From Streptomyces triticagri (GTDB taxonomy: Bacteria > Actinomycetota > Actinomycetes > Streptomycetales > Streptomycetaceae), in contig NZ_QUAK01000075.1 of the NCBI RefSeq assembly GCF_003429565.1, positions 1 to 64,000 of the forward strand: DNA of 64,000 bases, read 5' to 3'. Under the pieces are notes generated by a model. The model was not told where the DNA came from, ran no database searches, and saw only the letters and a program-made list of their open reading frames with translations. Position numbers and translations under genes: made by a program. Position 1 is the stretch's first letter. The number at the start of each line of letters is the position of its first letter. Of this stretch, positions 25,755-35,373 are shown piece by piece.

Positions 25755-26525
25755 ATGCGGGTCACCAGGGAACTGCCGGCGCTCGCGGCCGGCGAGGTGG
25801 ACGTCTCCTTCGTGATCAAGGGGTACGAGGAGGCGGTGGTCACCGACCTCACCTGGAACGAGCACTCGCACCCGTGGCACGAACTGCTGTGGAACGAGAC
25901 CGGGGCGTCCACGGCCGTGGTCGGCTCCCAGGTGTGGTGCATCACCCCGGCTCTCGGACTGTGGATGCCCGCGGGCCGGCTGCACTCCGGGTCCGCGGTC
26001 GCGGGCACCACGTACCGTGCCCACTTCTTCCGGCACGGCACGCGGTCGGCACTGCCCGACGAACCGGTGGCCGTGGCGATCACGCCGCTGCTGCGCCTCC
26101 TGCTCGAACGGCTCGACGAGGAGCAGCTGCCGGCGTCCTCCCGGGCCGTGACCGAGGCGATGGTGCTCGATGTGCTGCAGCCCTCGCCGCGGGCGCTGCT
26201 GGTGCAGCTGCCCACCTCGCCACTGCTGCGGCCGATCGTGGACGCCGTCCGGACCGACCCCTCCGACCAGCGGACGCTCACCGGCTGGGCCGGCGCGCTC
26301 GGCTGCAGCGCACGCACCCTGACCCGGGCGTTCCGGACCGAGACCGGCACCAGCTTCGCCCGCTGGGTCGCCTCGGTCCGCGCCCAGCACGCCGTACAAC
26401 TGCTGTCCCGTGGGCACGAGGTGGACGTGGTGGCGGAGGCGGTCGGCTACCGCTCGGCGAGCGCCTTCGGGGCGGCCTTCCGGCGGACGACCGGCACGAC
26501 TCCCGGCAGGTTCCGGGCTCCCTGA
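25755..26525 (+). CDS. AraC-family transcriptional regulator
   Basis: 256 residues from ATG 25755, only 23 bp after the preceding stop; GAGG lies 5 nt upstream. N-terminal cupin ('WNEHSHPWHELLWNETG', about 33-50) and C-terminal AraC double helix-turn-helix at about 170-250 ('RTLTGWAGALGCSARTLTRAFRTETG', 'VAEAVGYRSASAFGAAFRRTTGTTPGRF'). It precedes the siderophore transporter on the same strand by 240 bp, and regulators of this type often sense the siderophore substrate; a role as its activator is an inference. A GGTTAGCCT half-site lies 8 bp upstream of the start. Confidence 0.9.
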   Translation: MRVTRELPALAAGEVDVSFVIKGYEEAVVTDLTWNEHSHPWHELLWNETGASTAVVGSQVWCITPALGLWMPAGRLHSGSAVAGTTYRAHFFRHGTRSALPDEPVAVAITPLLRLLLERLDEEQLPASSRAVTEAMVLDVLQPSPRALLVQLPTSPLLRPIVDAVRTDPSDQRTLTGWAGALGCSARTLTRAFRTETGTSFARWVASVRAQHAVQLLSRGHEVDVVAEAVGYRSASAFGAAFRRTTGTTPGRFRAP

Positions 26526-26635
26526 TTCGGAGGGAGAGAGAGCCGTACGCATCGGCGAGCGCACCGATGTCCCGATCGCTACACCGTCTGTCGAAAAGGC
26601 TCGATTGAATCCCGGACGACGGATCCCTACGCTGC

Positions 26636-26654
26636 ACAGGTAAGCCTTACCTAA
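26636..26654 (+). promoter_or_regulatory. Iron box (DmdR/IdeR operator) before the siderophore transporter
   Basis: The 19-mer ACAGGTAAGCCTTACCTAA keeps the inverted AGGTAAG/CTTACCT core of the iron-box consensus and lies 110 bp upstream of the binding-protein start. It is the second such site in the window. Confidence 0.85.
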
Positions 26655-26763
26655 CTCCCCCAGCACACCTGTGGTGCTCTGCCCGCATGCCCCGGACCCG
26701 GCCCGCCCCGTGGTCCGCGGGCGAGCGCGACGGCACCCCGGACCGAGAGTGAAACCCGGGTCG

Positions 26764-27801
26764 ATGAGAACACCCCGCCTTCGCGTGCTCGCCCTCGCGG
26801 CAGCCCTTCTGTTCGGCCTCACCGCCTGCGGCAGCCAGGACGACGACAAGTCCGGTGCCAAGACCGCCGGCGCCTCCGGCAGCTTCCCCGTGACGATCAA
26901 GCACGCGCTCGGAACCACCACCGTCCCCGAGAAGCCCAAGCGCGTCGCGACGGTGAACTGGGCCAACGACGAGGTGCCGCTCGCACTCGGCGTGGTCCCC
27001 GTCGGCATGGCCAAGGCCAATTTCGGCGACGACAACGACAACGGCGTACTGCCCTGGACCGAGGACCGGCTCAAGAAGCTCGGCGCCAAGACCCCGGTAC
27101 TGTTCGACGAGACCGACGGCATCGACTTCGAGGCCGTTGCCGACACCAAGCCGGACGTCATCCTCGCCTCGTACTCCGGACTCACCAAGCAGGACTACGA
27201 GACGCTCAGCCAGATCGCCCCGGTGGTCGCCTATCCCGAGGCGGCCTGGGCGACCCCGTGGCGCGACATCATCCGTATGAACAGCAAGGCCATCGGCCTG
27301 GCCGACGAGGGCGACGAGCTGATCGGGAAGCTCGAAGGGCGGATCGACAAGACCGTCGCCAAGTACCCCCAGCTGAAGGGGAAGTCGGCGATGTTCATGA
27401 CGCACGTCTCCTCCAAGGACGTCAGCGAGGTCGGCTTCTACACCACCCACGACACCCGCACCCAGTTCTTCACCGACCTCGGCATGAAGATCCCGGCCAG
27501 CGTCTCCGGACCGTCCAGGTCGACCAAGAAGTTCGTCCTGACCAAGAGCGCCGAGCACATCGACGCCTTCGACGACGTCGACATCGTCACCGGCTACGGC
27601 GACGACAAGGGCAAGCTCCTGAAGGCGCTCAAGAGCGACCCGCTCACCTCGAAGCTGTCCGCCGTCAAGCAGGACTCCATCTACCTGCTGCCGGGCAGCA
27701 GCCCGCTGGCCACCGCCGCCAACCCGACTCCGCTCTCCATCCCGTACGTCCTCGACGACTACGTGAAGGCGCTCGCCGAGGCCGCGGACAAGGCGGAATG
27801 A
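26764..27801 (+). CDS. Iron-siderophore ABC transporter substrate-binding lipoprotein
   Basis: 345 residues from ATG 26764 (GTG 26749 is an alternative). Lipobox LTAC with Cys near 21, a Lys/Asp-rich tether, then a class III binding fold of the FepB/FhuD kind: 'GTTTVPEKPKRVATVNWANDEVPLALG', 'FDETDGIDFEAVADTKPDVILASYSGL', 'TPLSIPYVLDDYVKAL'. It captures ferric siderophore at the membrane for the two permeases and ATPase that follow; the siderophore cannot be told from sequence. First gene of the iron-box operon, its stop overlapping the next start (ATGA). Confidence 0.92.
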   Translation: MRTPRLRVLALAAALLFGLTACGSQDDDKSGAKTAGASGSFPVTIKHALGTTTVPEKPKRVATVNWANDEVPLALGVVPVGMAKANFGDDNDNGVLPWTEDRLKKLGAKTPVLFDETDGIDFEAVADTKPDVILASYSGLTKQDYETLSQIAPVVAYPEAAWATPWRDIIRMNSKAIGLADEGDELIGKLEGRIDKTVAKYPQLKGKSAMFMTHVSSKDVSEVGFYTTHDTRTQFFTDLGMKIPASVSGPSRSTKKFVLTKSAEHIDAFDDVDIVTGYGDDKGKLLKALKSDPLTSKLSAVKQDSIYLLPGSSPLATAANPTPLSIPYVLDDYVKALAEAADKAE

Positions 27802-28841
27802 CCGTCACCGCAACCCCGCACGTGCCGGACGCCGCCCCTGTGCGGCGTCCGGCCCATGTGCGGGTGGTCTGGCTGCTCGTCCTCCTCGCCGTCCTCTGCG
27901 CGGTCATGACGGCCTCGCTCGCGCTCGGCTCCCGCGATGTCGCCTGGGCCGACGTGTTCTCGGCACTCGGCGGGGCGGAGAACACCCTGGAGGAGGCCGC
28001 GGTCGCCAAGCGCGTGCCGCGCACCCTGCTGGCCGTCGTGGTGGGCGCCGCGCTCGCCCTGTCCGGTGCCGTGATGCAGGGCGTGACCCGCAATCCGCTC
28101 GCCGACCCGGGCATCCTCGGCGTCAACATGGGCGCCTCGCTCGCCGTCGTCACCGGCATCGCGTACTTCGGCCTCGCCTCGGCGTCCGGGTACATCTGGG
28201 TGGCGATGGCCGGGGCGGCCGTGAGCGCGGGATTCGTCTACGCCGTCGGCTCGCTCGGCCGGGGCGGTGCCACGCCGCTGAAGCTGGCGCTCGCCGGCGC
28301 GGCCATCTCGGCCGCGCTCGCGTCCCTCGTCAGCGCCGTGGTGCTGCCGCGCACCGACATCTCCGGCACCTTCCGGCTGTGGCAGATCGGCGGCGTCGGC
28401 GGCACCTCGTACGCGCAACTCGGCAGCGTGCTGCCGTTCCTCGCCGTCGGAGCCGTGCTCTGCCTGGCGTCCGCACGCGCCCTCAACTCCCTTGCGCTCG
28501 GCGACGACATGGCCGCCGGACTGGGTGAGCGGGTGGCCCTGGTGCGGGCGGTCGCGGCGCTCGGCGCGGTGGTGCTGTGCGGCGCCTCCACGGCGGTCGC
28601 CGGGCCGATCGGATTCGTCGGGCTCGTCGTCCCGCACGCCTGCCGGCTCCTGATCGGGGTCGACCACCGCTGGCTGCTGCCGTTCGCCGCGGTCGGCGGA
28701 GCCGCCCTGCTCACCGCCGCCGACGTGATCGGCCGGATCGTGGCGCGGCCGGCCGAGATCGACGTCGGGATCGTCACCGCGATCGTCGGCGCCCCCTTCT
28801 TCATCCATGTCGTCCGCCGGCAGAAGGTCAGGTCCCTGTGA
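27798..28841 (+). CDS. Ferric-siderophore ABC transporter permease (FecCD), subunit 1
   Basis: 347 residues from ATG 27798, sharing ATGA with the upstream stop. Nine to ten TM helices; FecCD signatures 'SGAVMQGVTRNPLADPGILGVNMGASLAVV' (about 82-111) and 'AGPIGFVGLVVPHACRLLIG' (about 265-285), which contacts the ATPase. It forms a heterodimeric channel with the next gene product. Confidence 0.92.
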   Translation: MTVTATPHVPDAAPVRRPAHVRVVWLLVLLAVLCAVMTASLALGSRDVAWADVFSALGGAENTLEEAAVAKRVPRTLLAVVVGAALALSGAVMQGVTRNPLADPGILGVNMGASLAVVTGIAYFGLASASGYIWVAMAGAAVSAGFVYAVGSLGRGGATPLKLALAGAAISAALASLVSAVVLPRTDISGTFRLWQIGGVGGTSYAQLGSVLPFLAVGAVLCLASARALNSLALGDDMAAGLGERVALVRAVAALGAVVLCGASTAVAGPIGFVGLVVPHACRLLIGVDHRWLLPFAAVGGAALLTAADVIGRIVARPAEIDVGIVTAIVGAPFFIHVVRRQKVRSL

Positions 28842-29908
28842 ACGCCCCGGTCCTGGAAGACCAGTCCGCCGTGCCGGCCCCGCCGACGCTGCGGGCCGTC
28901 ACCCGCGCGCGGGTACGCGGTGCGTACCGGCGGCGGATCGTGGCGTCGGCGATCCTGCTGCTCGTCGCCGCCGCTTTCGTCCTGTCCCTGATGGCCGGGC
29001 ACACGTTCTACCCGGCGGGCGACGTACTGCGGGTCGTCCTCGGCGAGGACGTGCCCGGCGCCTCCTTCACCGTCGGCACCCTCCGACTGCCGCGGGCGGT
29101 GCTCGCCGTGGCCGCGGGCTTCAGCTTCGGCATCGCCGGTGTCACCTTCCAGACCATGCTCCGCAATCCGCTGGCGAGCCCGGACGTCATCGGCATCACT
29201 TCCGGGGCCGGCGCGGCGGCCGCGATCGCCATCGTGATGTTCTCGCTCGGCGGCACCGAGGTGTCGGTCGTGGCGATCGTCGCGGCGCTCGCGGTGGCGC
29301 TGCTCGTGTACACCCTGGCGTTCCGCGATGGCGTGGCGGGCACCCGGCTCATCCTCATCGGCATCGGCATCGCCGCCCTGCTCGACAGCGTCACCTCGTA
29401 CGTCCTGTCGCAGGCCGGCGAATGGGATCTGCAGGAGGCGATGCGCTGGCTCACCGGATCCCTCAACGGCACCACCTGGCAGGAGACGGCGCCCGCCGGC
29501 TTCGCCCTGCTCGTGCTCGGTCCGGTGCTGCTGCACCAGGCCCGCAATCTCAGCGCGCTGAGCCTGGGCGACGACACGGCCTCGGCGCTCGGCGTCCGGG
29601 TCGAACGCACCCGCCTCGTGGTGATCGTCGCGGCGGTAGGTCTGATCGCCTTCGCCACGGCGGCAGCGGGGCCGATCGCGTTCGTCGCGTTCCTGTCCGG
29701 GCCGATCGCCGCCCGGCTCGTGGGCACCGGCGGCTCGCTCCTGGTGCCCGCCGGCCTCGTCGGGGCGCTGCTCGTGCTGTGTGCCGACTTCACCGGGCAG
29801 TACGCCTTCGGCACCCGCTTCCCGGTGGGCATCGTCACCGGCGTGCTCGGCGCGCCCTACCTCGTCTACCTGATCGTCCGTACCAACCGGGCCGGAGGCT
29901 CGCTGTGA
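28838..29908 (+). CDS. Ferric-siderophore ABC transporter permease (FecCD), subunit 2
   Basis: 356 residues from GTG 28838, again a 4-nt GTGA overlap. A 30-residue cytoplasmic N-terminus, then nine to ten TM helices with 'AGVTFQTMLRNPLASPDVIGITSGAGAAAA' (about 97-126) and the degenerate coupling loop 'AGPIAFVAFLSGPIAARLVG' in which the usual VPH is replaced by SGP. This divergence is typical of the second subunit in heterodimeric siderophore permeases (FepG/FhuG-like). Confidence 0.92.
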   Translation: MNAPVLEDQSAVPAPPTLRAVTRARVRGAYRRRIVASAILLLVAAAFVLSLMAGHTFYPAGDVLRVVLGEDVPGASFTVGTLRLPRAVLAVAAGFSFGIAGVTFQTMLRNPLASPDVIGITSGAGAAAAIAIVMFSLGGTEVSVVAIVAALAVALLVYTLAFRDGVAGTRLILIGIGIAALLDSVTSYVLSQAGEWDLQEAMRWLTGSLNGTTWQETAPAGFALLVLGPVLLHQARNLSALSLGDDTASALGVRVERTRLVVIVAAVGLIAFATAAAGPIAFVAFLSGPIAARLVGTGGSLLVPAGLVGALLVLCADFTGQYAFGTRFPVGIVTGVLGAPYLVYLIVRTNRAGGSL

Positions 29909-30744
29909 CCGCGTCCCACTCCCTGTCCACCGAGGACCTCACGCTCGGCTACGGCGACCGTGACGTCATCGAGGGCCTCGATCTGACCCTTGCGGCCGGA
30001 CGGATCACGGTGATCGTCGGCGCCAACGCCTGCGGAAAGTCGACCCTGTTGCGCTCGATGTCCCGGCTGCTCACCCCTCGTACGGGGCGGGTCGTCCTGG
30101 ACGGCAAGCAGGTGCACCGGATCCCGGCCAAGGAACTCGCCCGTACGCTCGGCCTGTTGCCCCAGTCGCCGGTGACCCCCGAGGGCATCACCGTCCTCGA
30201 TCTGGTCGGCCGGGGCCGCCATCCGCACCAACGCGCCTTCTCCCGCTGGACGCAGAAGGACGACGCGGCGGTCGCGGCGGCCCTGGAGGCCACCAGGACC
30301 ACCGACCTCGCGGACCGCTCGGTCGACGAGCTCTCCGGCGGCCAGCGTCAGCGTGTGTGGATCGCGATGGCCCTCGCTCAGCAGACGGACCTGCTGCTGC
30401 TCGACGAGCCCACCACGTTCCTCGACATCAGCCACCAGATCGAGGTGCTCGACCTGCTGACCGATCTGAACCGCACCCGCGGGACGACGATCGTGATGGT
30501 CCTGCACGACCTCAACCTGGCGGCGCGGTACGCGGACCGGCTCGTCGCGCTCGCCGCCGGACGGCTGCACGCCGCGGGCACCACCGGCGAGGTGATGACC
30601 GAGGAGACCGTACGGTCCGTGTACGGCATGGAGAGCCGCGTCATCGACGACCCGGTCTCCGGCAAACCCCTGGTGCTTCCGATCGGCCGCCACCACTCGG
30701 CGGCGGCGGACGTCCCTGCCGGGAGCCCCGCCGGGAGCGGTTGA
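29905..30744 (+). CDS. Ferric-siderophore ABC transporter ATP-binding protein
   Basis: 279 residues from GTG 29905 (GTGA overlap). Walker A GANACGKST near 40 (A-C where G-A/S is usual, as in FepC), Q-loop 'LLPQSPVTPEGITV', signature 'LSGGQRQRVWIAMALAQQ', Walker B 'LLLLDEPTTFLD', switch His 'VMVLHDLN'. FepC/FecE type. Last of four tightly overlapping genes forming one iron-regulated uptake operon. Confidence 0.93.
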   Translation: MTASHSLSTEDLTLGYGDRDVIEGLDLTLAAGRITVIVGANACGKSTLLRSMSRLLTPRTGRVVLDGKQVHRIPAKELARTLGLLPQSPVTPEGITVLDLVGRGRHPHQRAFSRWTQKDDAAVAAALEATRTTDLADRSVDELSGGQRQRVWIAMALAQQTDLLLLDEPTTFLDISHQIEVLDLLTDLNRTRGTTIVMVLHDLNLAARYADRLVALAAGRLHAAGTTGEVMTEETVRSVYGMESRVIDDPVSGKPLVLPIGRHHSAAADVPAGSPAGSG

Positions 30745-30771
30745 GCCGGGCGCCCCAGCGCTCGGCAGGTC

Positions 30772-32025
30772 TCAGCGCTCGGCCCGGCCGAGGCCTCGTA
30801 CGGACGGGATCGCGAGCAGGAGGGCACAGGTGACGAGGGCCAGTACGGCGGCCACGCTCAGCAGCGGCACCGTGCCCACGACGACGGCGAGCGGTCCGGC
30901 GACCGCCTGGCCCACCGGCTTCATGACCAGCGAGCCGGCCGCGTCGTACGCATGGACCCGGCCGAGCACGTCCTGCGGGACATGGGTCTGCACACTGGTG
31001 TGGAACATGACGCTCCAGAACGCCATGCCGACGCCGCTGACCGCATAGCAGGCGGCGACCGCCGGCGCGGGCAGCGCGAGCGCGACGGACAGCGGCATGC
31101 CCGCCCACAGGGTCATGGCGACGGCTCCGGCCCGCAGCGGACGGCGCGGGCGCAGCCGGATCGCGACGATCCCACCCAGCACGCTGCCCACCCCCAGGGC
31201 CGACATGACCAGGCCGAAGACCGATTCCCCGTAGTCCGTGACGAGGGTGCTGTTGCCGAGAGTGAGGGTGGGTCCCGCGCCGGCCAGCTGCCAGAGCATG
31301 AAGACGACGATGACGCTCCACAGCCACGTCCTCGACCGGAACTCCCGCCATCCCTCGACGAGATCGGCCCGGAACGAGGTCACGACCTGCCGCGGCACGG
31401 CGCCCATCGGGACCGAGCGGAGCGCCAGCAGACAGGCCCCGCTGACCGCATAGGTCAGGGCGTCGAGTGCGACCACCGTGGCCGGTGCGGAGACCACCAG
31501 GAGCAGCCCGGCGAGGGACGGGCCGATGACGACGGTGACGGACTCCGCGATGCGCAGCGTGGCGTTCGCCTTCTGCACATCGTGCGCGATGCGCGGAATG
31601 ATGCTGGCGACGCCTGGCTGGAAGACCGCACCGCCCGCCCCGATCAGGGCGAGGAGGACCAGGATCTGCCAGAGCTGCGGGGCCCCGAGCACGAAGAGCA
31701 GCGCGAGTACGAGCTGGGAGCCGAGGCGGGCCGCATCGGAGACGACCATCAGGCGCCGGGCGCCGAAGCGGTCGGACAGCACACCGCCGAAGATGATCAG
31801 CGCGGCGAAGGGTCCGACGAGGGCGGCCAGCGCGTAACCCACGCCGCTCGTCCCGAATCCGGCCCTGAGCACCGCCGCGGTGACGGCGACGGGCAGCATC
31901 GCGTCGCCGAGCAGGGAAGTGGTGCGGGCGGCGAAGAACAGCCTGAAGTCCCGTGTCCACAGCGGTGGTCGGGACCGGCCGCACTCTTCGGTACGCAGAC
32001 CGCCGGCCGTCCTCGAGCCACCCAC
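30772..32025 (-). CDS. MFS transporter (EntS/MFS_3-like exporter)
   Basis: 417 residues from GTG 32025, chosen for GGGGAGGG 6 nt upstream (the frame is open to 32094). Twelve TM helices; motif A-like 'GGVLSDRFGARRLMVV' (about 77-92); 'DFRLFFAARTTSLLGDAMLPVAV' at the start is typical of the MFS_3/enterobactin-exporter-like group. It converges on the siderophore uptake operon, so export of a siderophore or other metabolite is possible but not shown; no iron box is visible before it. Confidence 0.87.
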   Translation of the reverse strand: MGGSRTAGGLRTEECGRSRPPLWTRDFRLFFAARTTSLLGDAMLPVAVTAAVLRAGFGTSGVGYALAALVGPFAALIIFGGVLSDRFGARRLMVVSDAARLGSQLVLALLFVLGAPQLWQILVLLALIGAGGAVFQPGVASIIPRIAHDVQKANATLRIAESVTVVIGPSLAGLLLVVSAPATVVALDALTYAVSGACLLALRSVPMGAVPRQVVTSFRADLVEGWREFRSRTWLWSVIVVFMLWQLAGAGPTLTLGNSTLVTDYGESVFGLVMSALGVGSVLGGIVAIRLRPRRPLRAGAVAMTLWAGMPLSVALALPAPAVAACYAVSGVGMAFWSVMFHTSVQTHVPQDVLGRVHAYDAAGSLVMKPVGQAVAGPLAVVVGTVPLLSVAAVLALVTCALLLAIPSVRGLGRAER

Positions 32026-32154
32026 GCGTCGCCCTCCCCTGTGCAGTTGGTCCGGACCCGGCGACACTCTGCAGCGCCGCCGCCTCCCGGTCAAAGGGAA
32101 TTCGCACGCCCCGGGATGCCCCTCAGATGTTCACGGCACGTGTCCCAGCGGGGT

Positions 32155-35100
32155 TCACGCATCGAGTACGCCGAGGCGGTGTGCGACGGCCGCGGCCTCG
32201 CCCCGGCCCGAAGCACCCAGCTTGGCCAGGATGTTGGAGACATGCACGCTCGCCGTCTTCGGCGAGATGAACAGCTCCTCGGCGATGGCCCGGTTGCTGC
32301 GCCCGGCAGCGACGAGCCGCAGCACGTCCCGCTCCCGTGCGGTGAGACCGAGCGCCTGCGCGGGGGCCGGCTCCCCGCCGCTCCGCTCCAGCGGGATCCG
32401 CGCACGGCCCGCGAGGGTGCCGATCTCCGTGTCGAGCGGCACCGCGCCGAGTTCGCGTGCCACCGCCCGTGCCCGGCGCAGCAGTTCACCGGCCGCCTCG
32501 CGCGCCCCGGCGGCGCCGCGGGTGATCAGCGCCTCGGCCAGCCGCAGCCGGGCGGTGGCCGACAGGACCGGATCCTCCTGACGCTCGGTGGCCTCGACGG
32601 CCCGTGTCCAGGCGTCGACCGGGTCGTGGCGCCCTTCCACGGTGCTCAACTCGGCCTCGGTCATGAGGAATTGGGCTTCCCAGACCGGCGCGAACCGCGG
32701 CTGGCCCTGCATCGCCGCACGGATCCGCCGCACCGCCTCCGCACGCCCCGGCTCGGCCACCGCGCCGGCGCCGGCCCGCGCCTCCGCCGCCGCGGCCTCG
32801 TACAGCAGCGGCCAGCCGTAGCGCTGGTGGCCGGGTGCGATGCCCTCGCCGACGGCCGCGTCGAAGAGGGCGCGAGCGTCCAGGATCCGGCCGTCGGCGG
32901 CCGAGAGGGCGAGCGCGACACGGGCCATGGCCAGGGAGTGCTGGGGTTCCGGGGAGCGGCCGAGGCTCCACTCGTCGGACGCGGACACATGGCGCCGCGC
33001 GTCGTCGAACTCGCCGCGGACCAGGGCGAGTTCGGCCAGCTGTCCGGCGATCTGACCGTGGGTGCGGATGCTCGCGCCGCGGCGGCGGCCGGCCCGTGCG
33101 AGCACCTCGGCGGCGTCCGGCAGGCGGCCGAGCCGGATGAGGGACTCGGCGAGATTGGCGTCGATGAAGGAGGCGGCGTCCGGCAGGCCGTGCCGGTCGG
33201 CCAGTTCGCTGCCCCGCACGGCGACCTCGACGGCCTCGGCGTAGCGGCCGATTCCGTGCAGTGCGGTCGCCAGATTGCCGTGGCCGTGCAGCAGGACCCG
33301 GGCGTTGCCCGGCTGCAGTTCGAGGGCGCACACGGCGCGGGCCTGCTCGAGTCCCTTCTCGACGTCGCCCTCGTGGATGATCAGCCAGGCCAGGGTGAGC
33401 CGCACGGCCAGGGCGGTGACCTCCGCGCCCGTCACCCGGCAGAGCTCCACGGCCTGTTCGGCGGTCTCGACGGCCTTCGGCCCGGGCCGGTGCACCGCGT
33501 ACCAGTGCGCCGCATGCGTCAGGATCTCGGCGTGCACCACGGACGGCGGCAGCTTCTCCACGAGCTTCAGGGCGTGCGTGATCTCGTCCCAGCCGTCGGA
33601 GCGGGCGAGTTCACGCACCAGCAGATAGCGCTCGGTCCAGAACCAGGCCGTACGCAGCGGGTCCTGGGCCTCGGCGGGCGCGTCCGCCAGTACGCGCAGG
33701 GCCCGCTTGCAGAGGGCGAGCGCGCGCTCCTGCTCCCCGGAGAGCCGCCCGGCGACGGTGATCGCGGCGAGCAGGTCCACGAAGTCCCCTGCCGGGGCCG
33801 GGGACACGGCCGGGACGAGTCGGTCCTCGATGCCTTGCCGCATGGTCCGGCGGCGCACCTCCTCGGGGGTGTCGTCCCACAGTTCGAGCGCCCACTCGAG
33901 GAGTCGGTGCTGTTCGGCGAAGGCGTGCCGGCCGCGCGCGGCGACCGCCGCGGCGATCACGGCGGGCAGTGCTCTGGCCGGATCCCGTGCGTCGTACCAA
34001 TAGCCGGCCAGACGCCCGGCCCGCGATTCGGACCGTACGAGAGCGGGGTCGGACTCCAGCGCCTCGGCGTAGCGGCGGCTGAGTCGGGAGCGCTCGCCGG
34101 GCAGCAGGTCGCCGGCGACCGCCTCGCGCATCAGGGCGTGCCGGAAGCGGTATGCCTCGCCCTCGTCGGAGGGTTGCAGGACGGCCGCCCCGACCGCGGT
34201 GCGCAGCGTGGCGATCAACTCGTCCTCGTCCAGGCCGGTGACGGCGGCGAGCAGCCGGAATTCGACCACGGATCCGCCCTCGGCCGCGATCCGCACCACC
34301 CGCTGCACCTCATCCGGCAGTGCCTCGGTGCGCACCAGGAGCAGGTCGCGCAGGGAGTCGCTGATCCCGCCCGGTGCGCCGTCGGCCATGCTGCCGGCCA
34401 GCTCCTCGACGAAGAACGCATTGCCGCCGGAGCGTTCGAAGACCCGGTCGAGCAGCGCCTCGGACGGCGCGTCACCGCGAATGGCGGTGAGCTGCCGGCG
34501 CACCTCGGTCCGGTCGAATCGGGGCAGTTCGATACGGGTCACGGTGCGCAGCCGCTCGTACTCGGCGAGGGCGGGGCGCAGCGGATGGCGCCGGTGCAGA
34601 TCGTCGGCGCGGTAGGTGGCGAGGACGAGCAGCCGGCCGCCGCCGAGGGCGCGCAGCAGATAACTGAGCAGTTCACGGGTGGAGCGGTCGGCCCAGTGCA
34701 GATCCTCCAGGGCGAGGACGACGGTCCGGTCCGTGGCGAGGCGTTCGAGAAGCCGGGCGGTCAGCTCGAAGAGCCGGGCACGGCTGTCGGTCTCGGGGCG
34801 GCCCGTATCCATCGCGCCGAGCTCGGGCAGCAGCCGGGCGAGCTCGCCCTCCTGTCCGGCCACGGCCGCATCCAGCTCCGTACCGAGCCGGCGGCGCAGC
34901 GAGCGCAGTGCGGTCGAGAAGGGATGGTACGGCAGGGCGTCGGCGCCGGTCTCGACACAGCCGCCGAGGGCGACCACGGCCCCGTCGGCGGCGGCCCGGC
35001 CGAGGAACTCCTCGATGAGCCGGGTCTTTCCGACGCCGGCCTCACCGCCCAGGAACAGCGCATGCGGCTCCCCGGCGTCCACCCGCGCCAGCGCCTCGTC

Positions 35101-35262
35101 CAGAGCGGCCAGCTCGGCGCTGCGGCCCACGAGCACGGGGCTCACATGGGCCGGCGTCACCAGGCCCGAACCCACCACCTGGCCGGGGCTGTTGTGACGG
35201 GGGCCTGCGTCCTCGGATCCTGGCTGACTGCTGCGCACGCTGCCGAGCATCGCATGCCGCAT
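32155..35262 (-). CDS. Large ATP-binding LuxR-family (LAL/MalT-like) regulator
   Basis: 1035 residues from ATG 35262 (ATG 35250 also possible; no clear ribosome site). N-terminal AAA/STAND ATPase at about 43-330: Walker A GGEAGVGKT at 72-80, Walker B 'VVLALEDLHWAD' near 190, sensor 'LLVLATYR'. A long all-helical, TPR-like middle follows, and a C-terminal LuxR HTH at about 968-1032 ('LGLTARERDVLRLVAAGRSNRAIAEELFISPKTASVHVSNILAKLG'-type motif, positions 32160-32355). LAL proteins often activate secondary-metabolite or sugar genes in streptomycetes, but no cluster is adjacent; the divergent gene is an alpha/beta hydrolase. Confidence 0.92.
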   Translation of the reverse strand: MRHAMLGSVRSSQPGSEDAGPRHNSPGQVVGSGLVTPAHVSPVLVGRSAELAALDEALARVDAGEPHALFLGGEAGVGKTRLIEEFLGRAAADGAVVALGGCVETGADALPYHPFSTALRSLRRRLGTELDAAVAGQEGELARLLPELGAMDTGRPETDSRARLFELTARLLERLATDRTVVLALEDLHWADRSTRELLSYLLRALGGGRLLVLATYRADDLHRRHPLRPALAEYERLRTVTRIELPRFDRTEVRRQLTAIRGDAPSEALLDRVFERSGGNAFFVEELAGSMADGAPGGISDSLRDLLLVRTEALPDEVQRVVRIAAEGGSVVEFRLLAAVTGLDEDELIATLRTAVGAAVLQPSDEGEAYRFRHALMREAVAGDLLPGERSRLSRRYAEALESDPALVRSESRAGRLAGYWYDARDPARALPAVIAAAVAARGRHAFAEQHRLLEWALELWDDTPEEVRRRTMRQGIEDRLVPAVSPAPAGDFVDLLAAITVAGRLSGEQERALALCKRALRVLADAPAEAQDPLRTAWFWTERYLLVRELARSDGWDEITHALKLVEKLPPSVVHAEILTHAAHWYAVHRPGPKAVETAEQAVELCRVTGAEVTALAVRLTLAWLIIHEGDVEKGLEQARAVCALELQPGNARVLLHGHGNLATALHGIGRYAEAVEVAVRGSELADRHGLPDAASFIDANLAESLIRLGRLPDAAEVLARAGRRRGASIRTHGQIAGQLAELALVRGEFDDARRHVSASDEWSLGRSPEPQHSLAMARVALALSAADGRILDARALFDAAVGEGIAPGHQRYGWPLLYEAAAAEARAGAGAVAEPGRAEAVRRIRAAMQGQPRFAPVWEAQFLMTEAELSTVEGRHDPVDAWTRAVEATERQEDPVLSATARLRLAEALITRGAAGAREAAGELLRRARAVARELGAVPLDTEIGTLAGRARIPLERSGGEPAPAQALGLTARERDVLRLVAAGRSNRAIAEELFISPKTASVHVSNILAKLGASGRGEAAAVAHRLGVLDA

Positions 35263-35373
35263 CCGGCCGGGTCACGGGCCGCCCGGCGACGGCGGCACGC
35301 GGCACGTACCGCCGCGAAGGCCGACAGCGCGACCTCTGTGCCGCAACCGGTCCGCGCCGTAGTGTGCACGCCC

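Noticed and set aside
23615-26350. A 911-codon minus-strand frame over the serine hydrolase and AraC genes
   Set aside because: No family features, low-complexity Arg/Gly/Ala composition; the plus-strand genes are clear.
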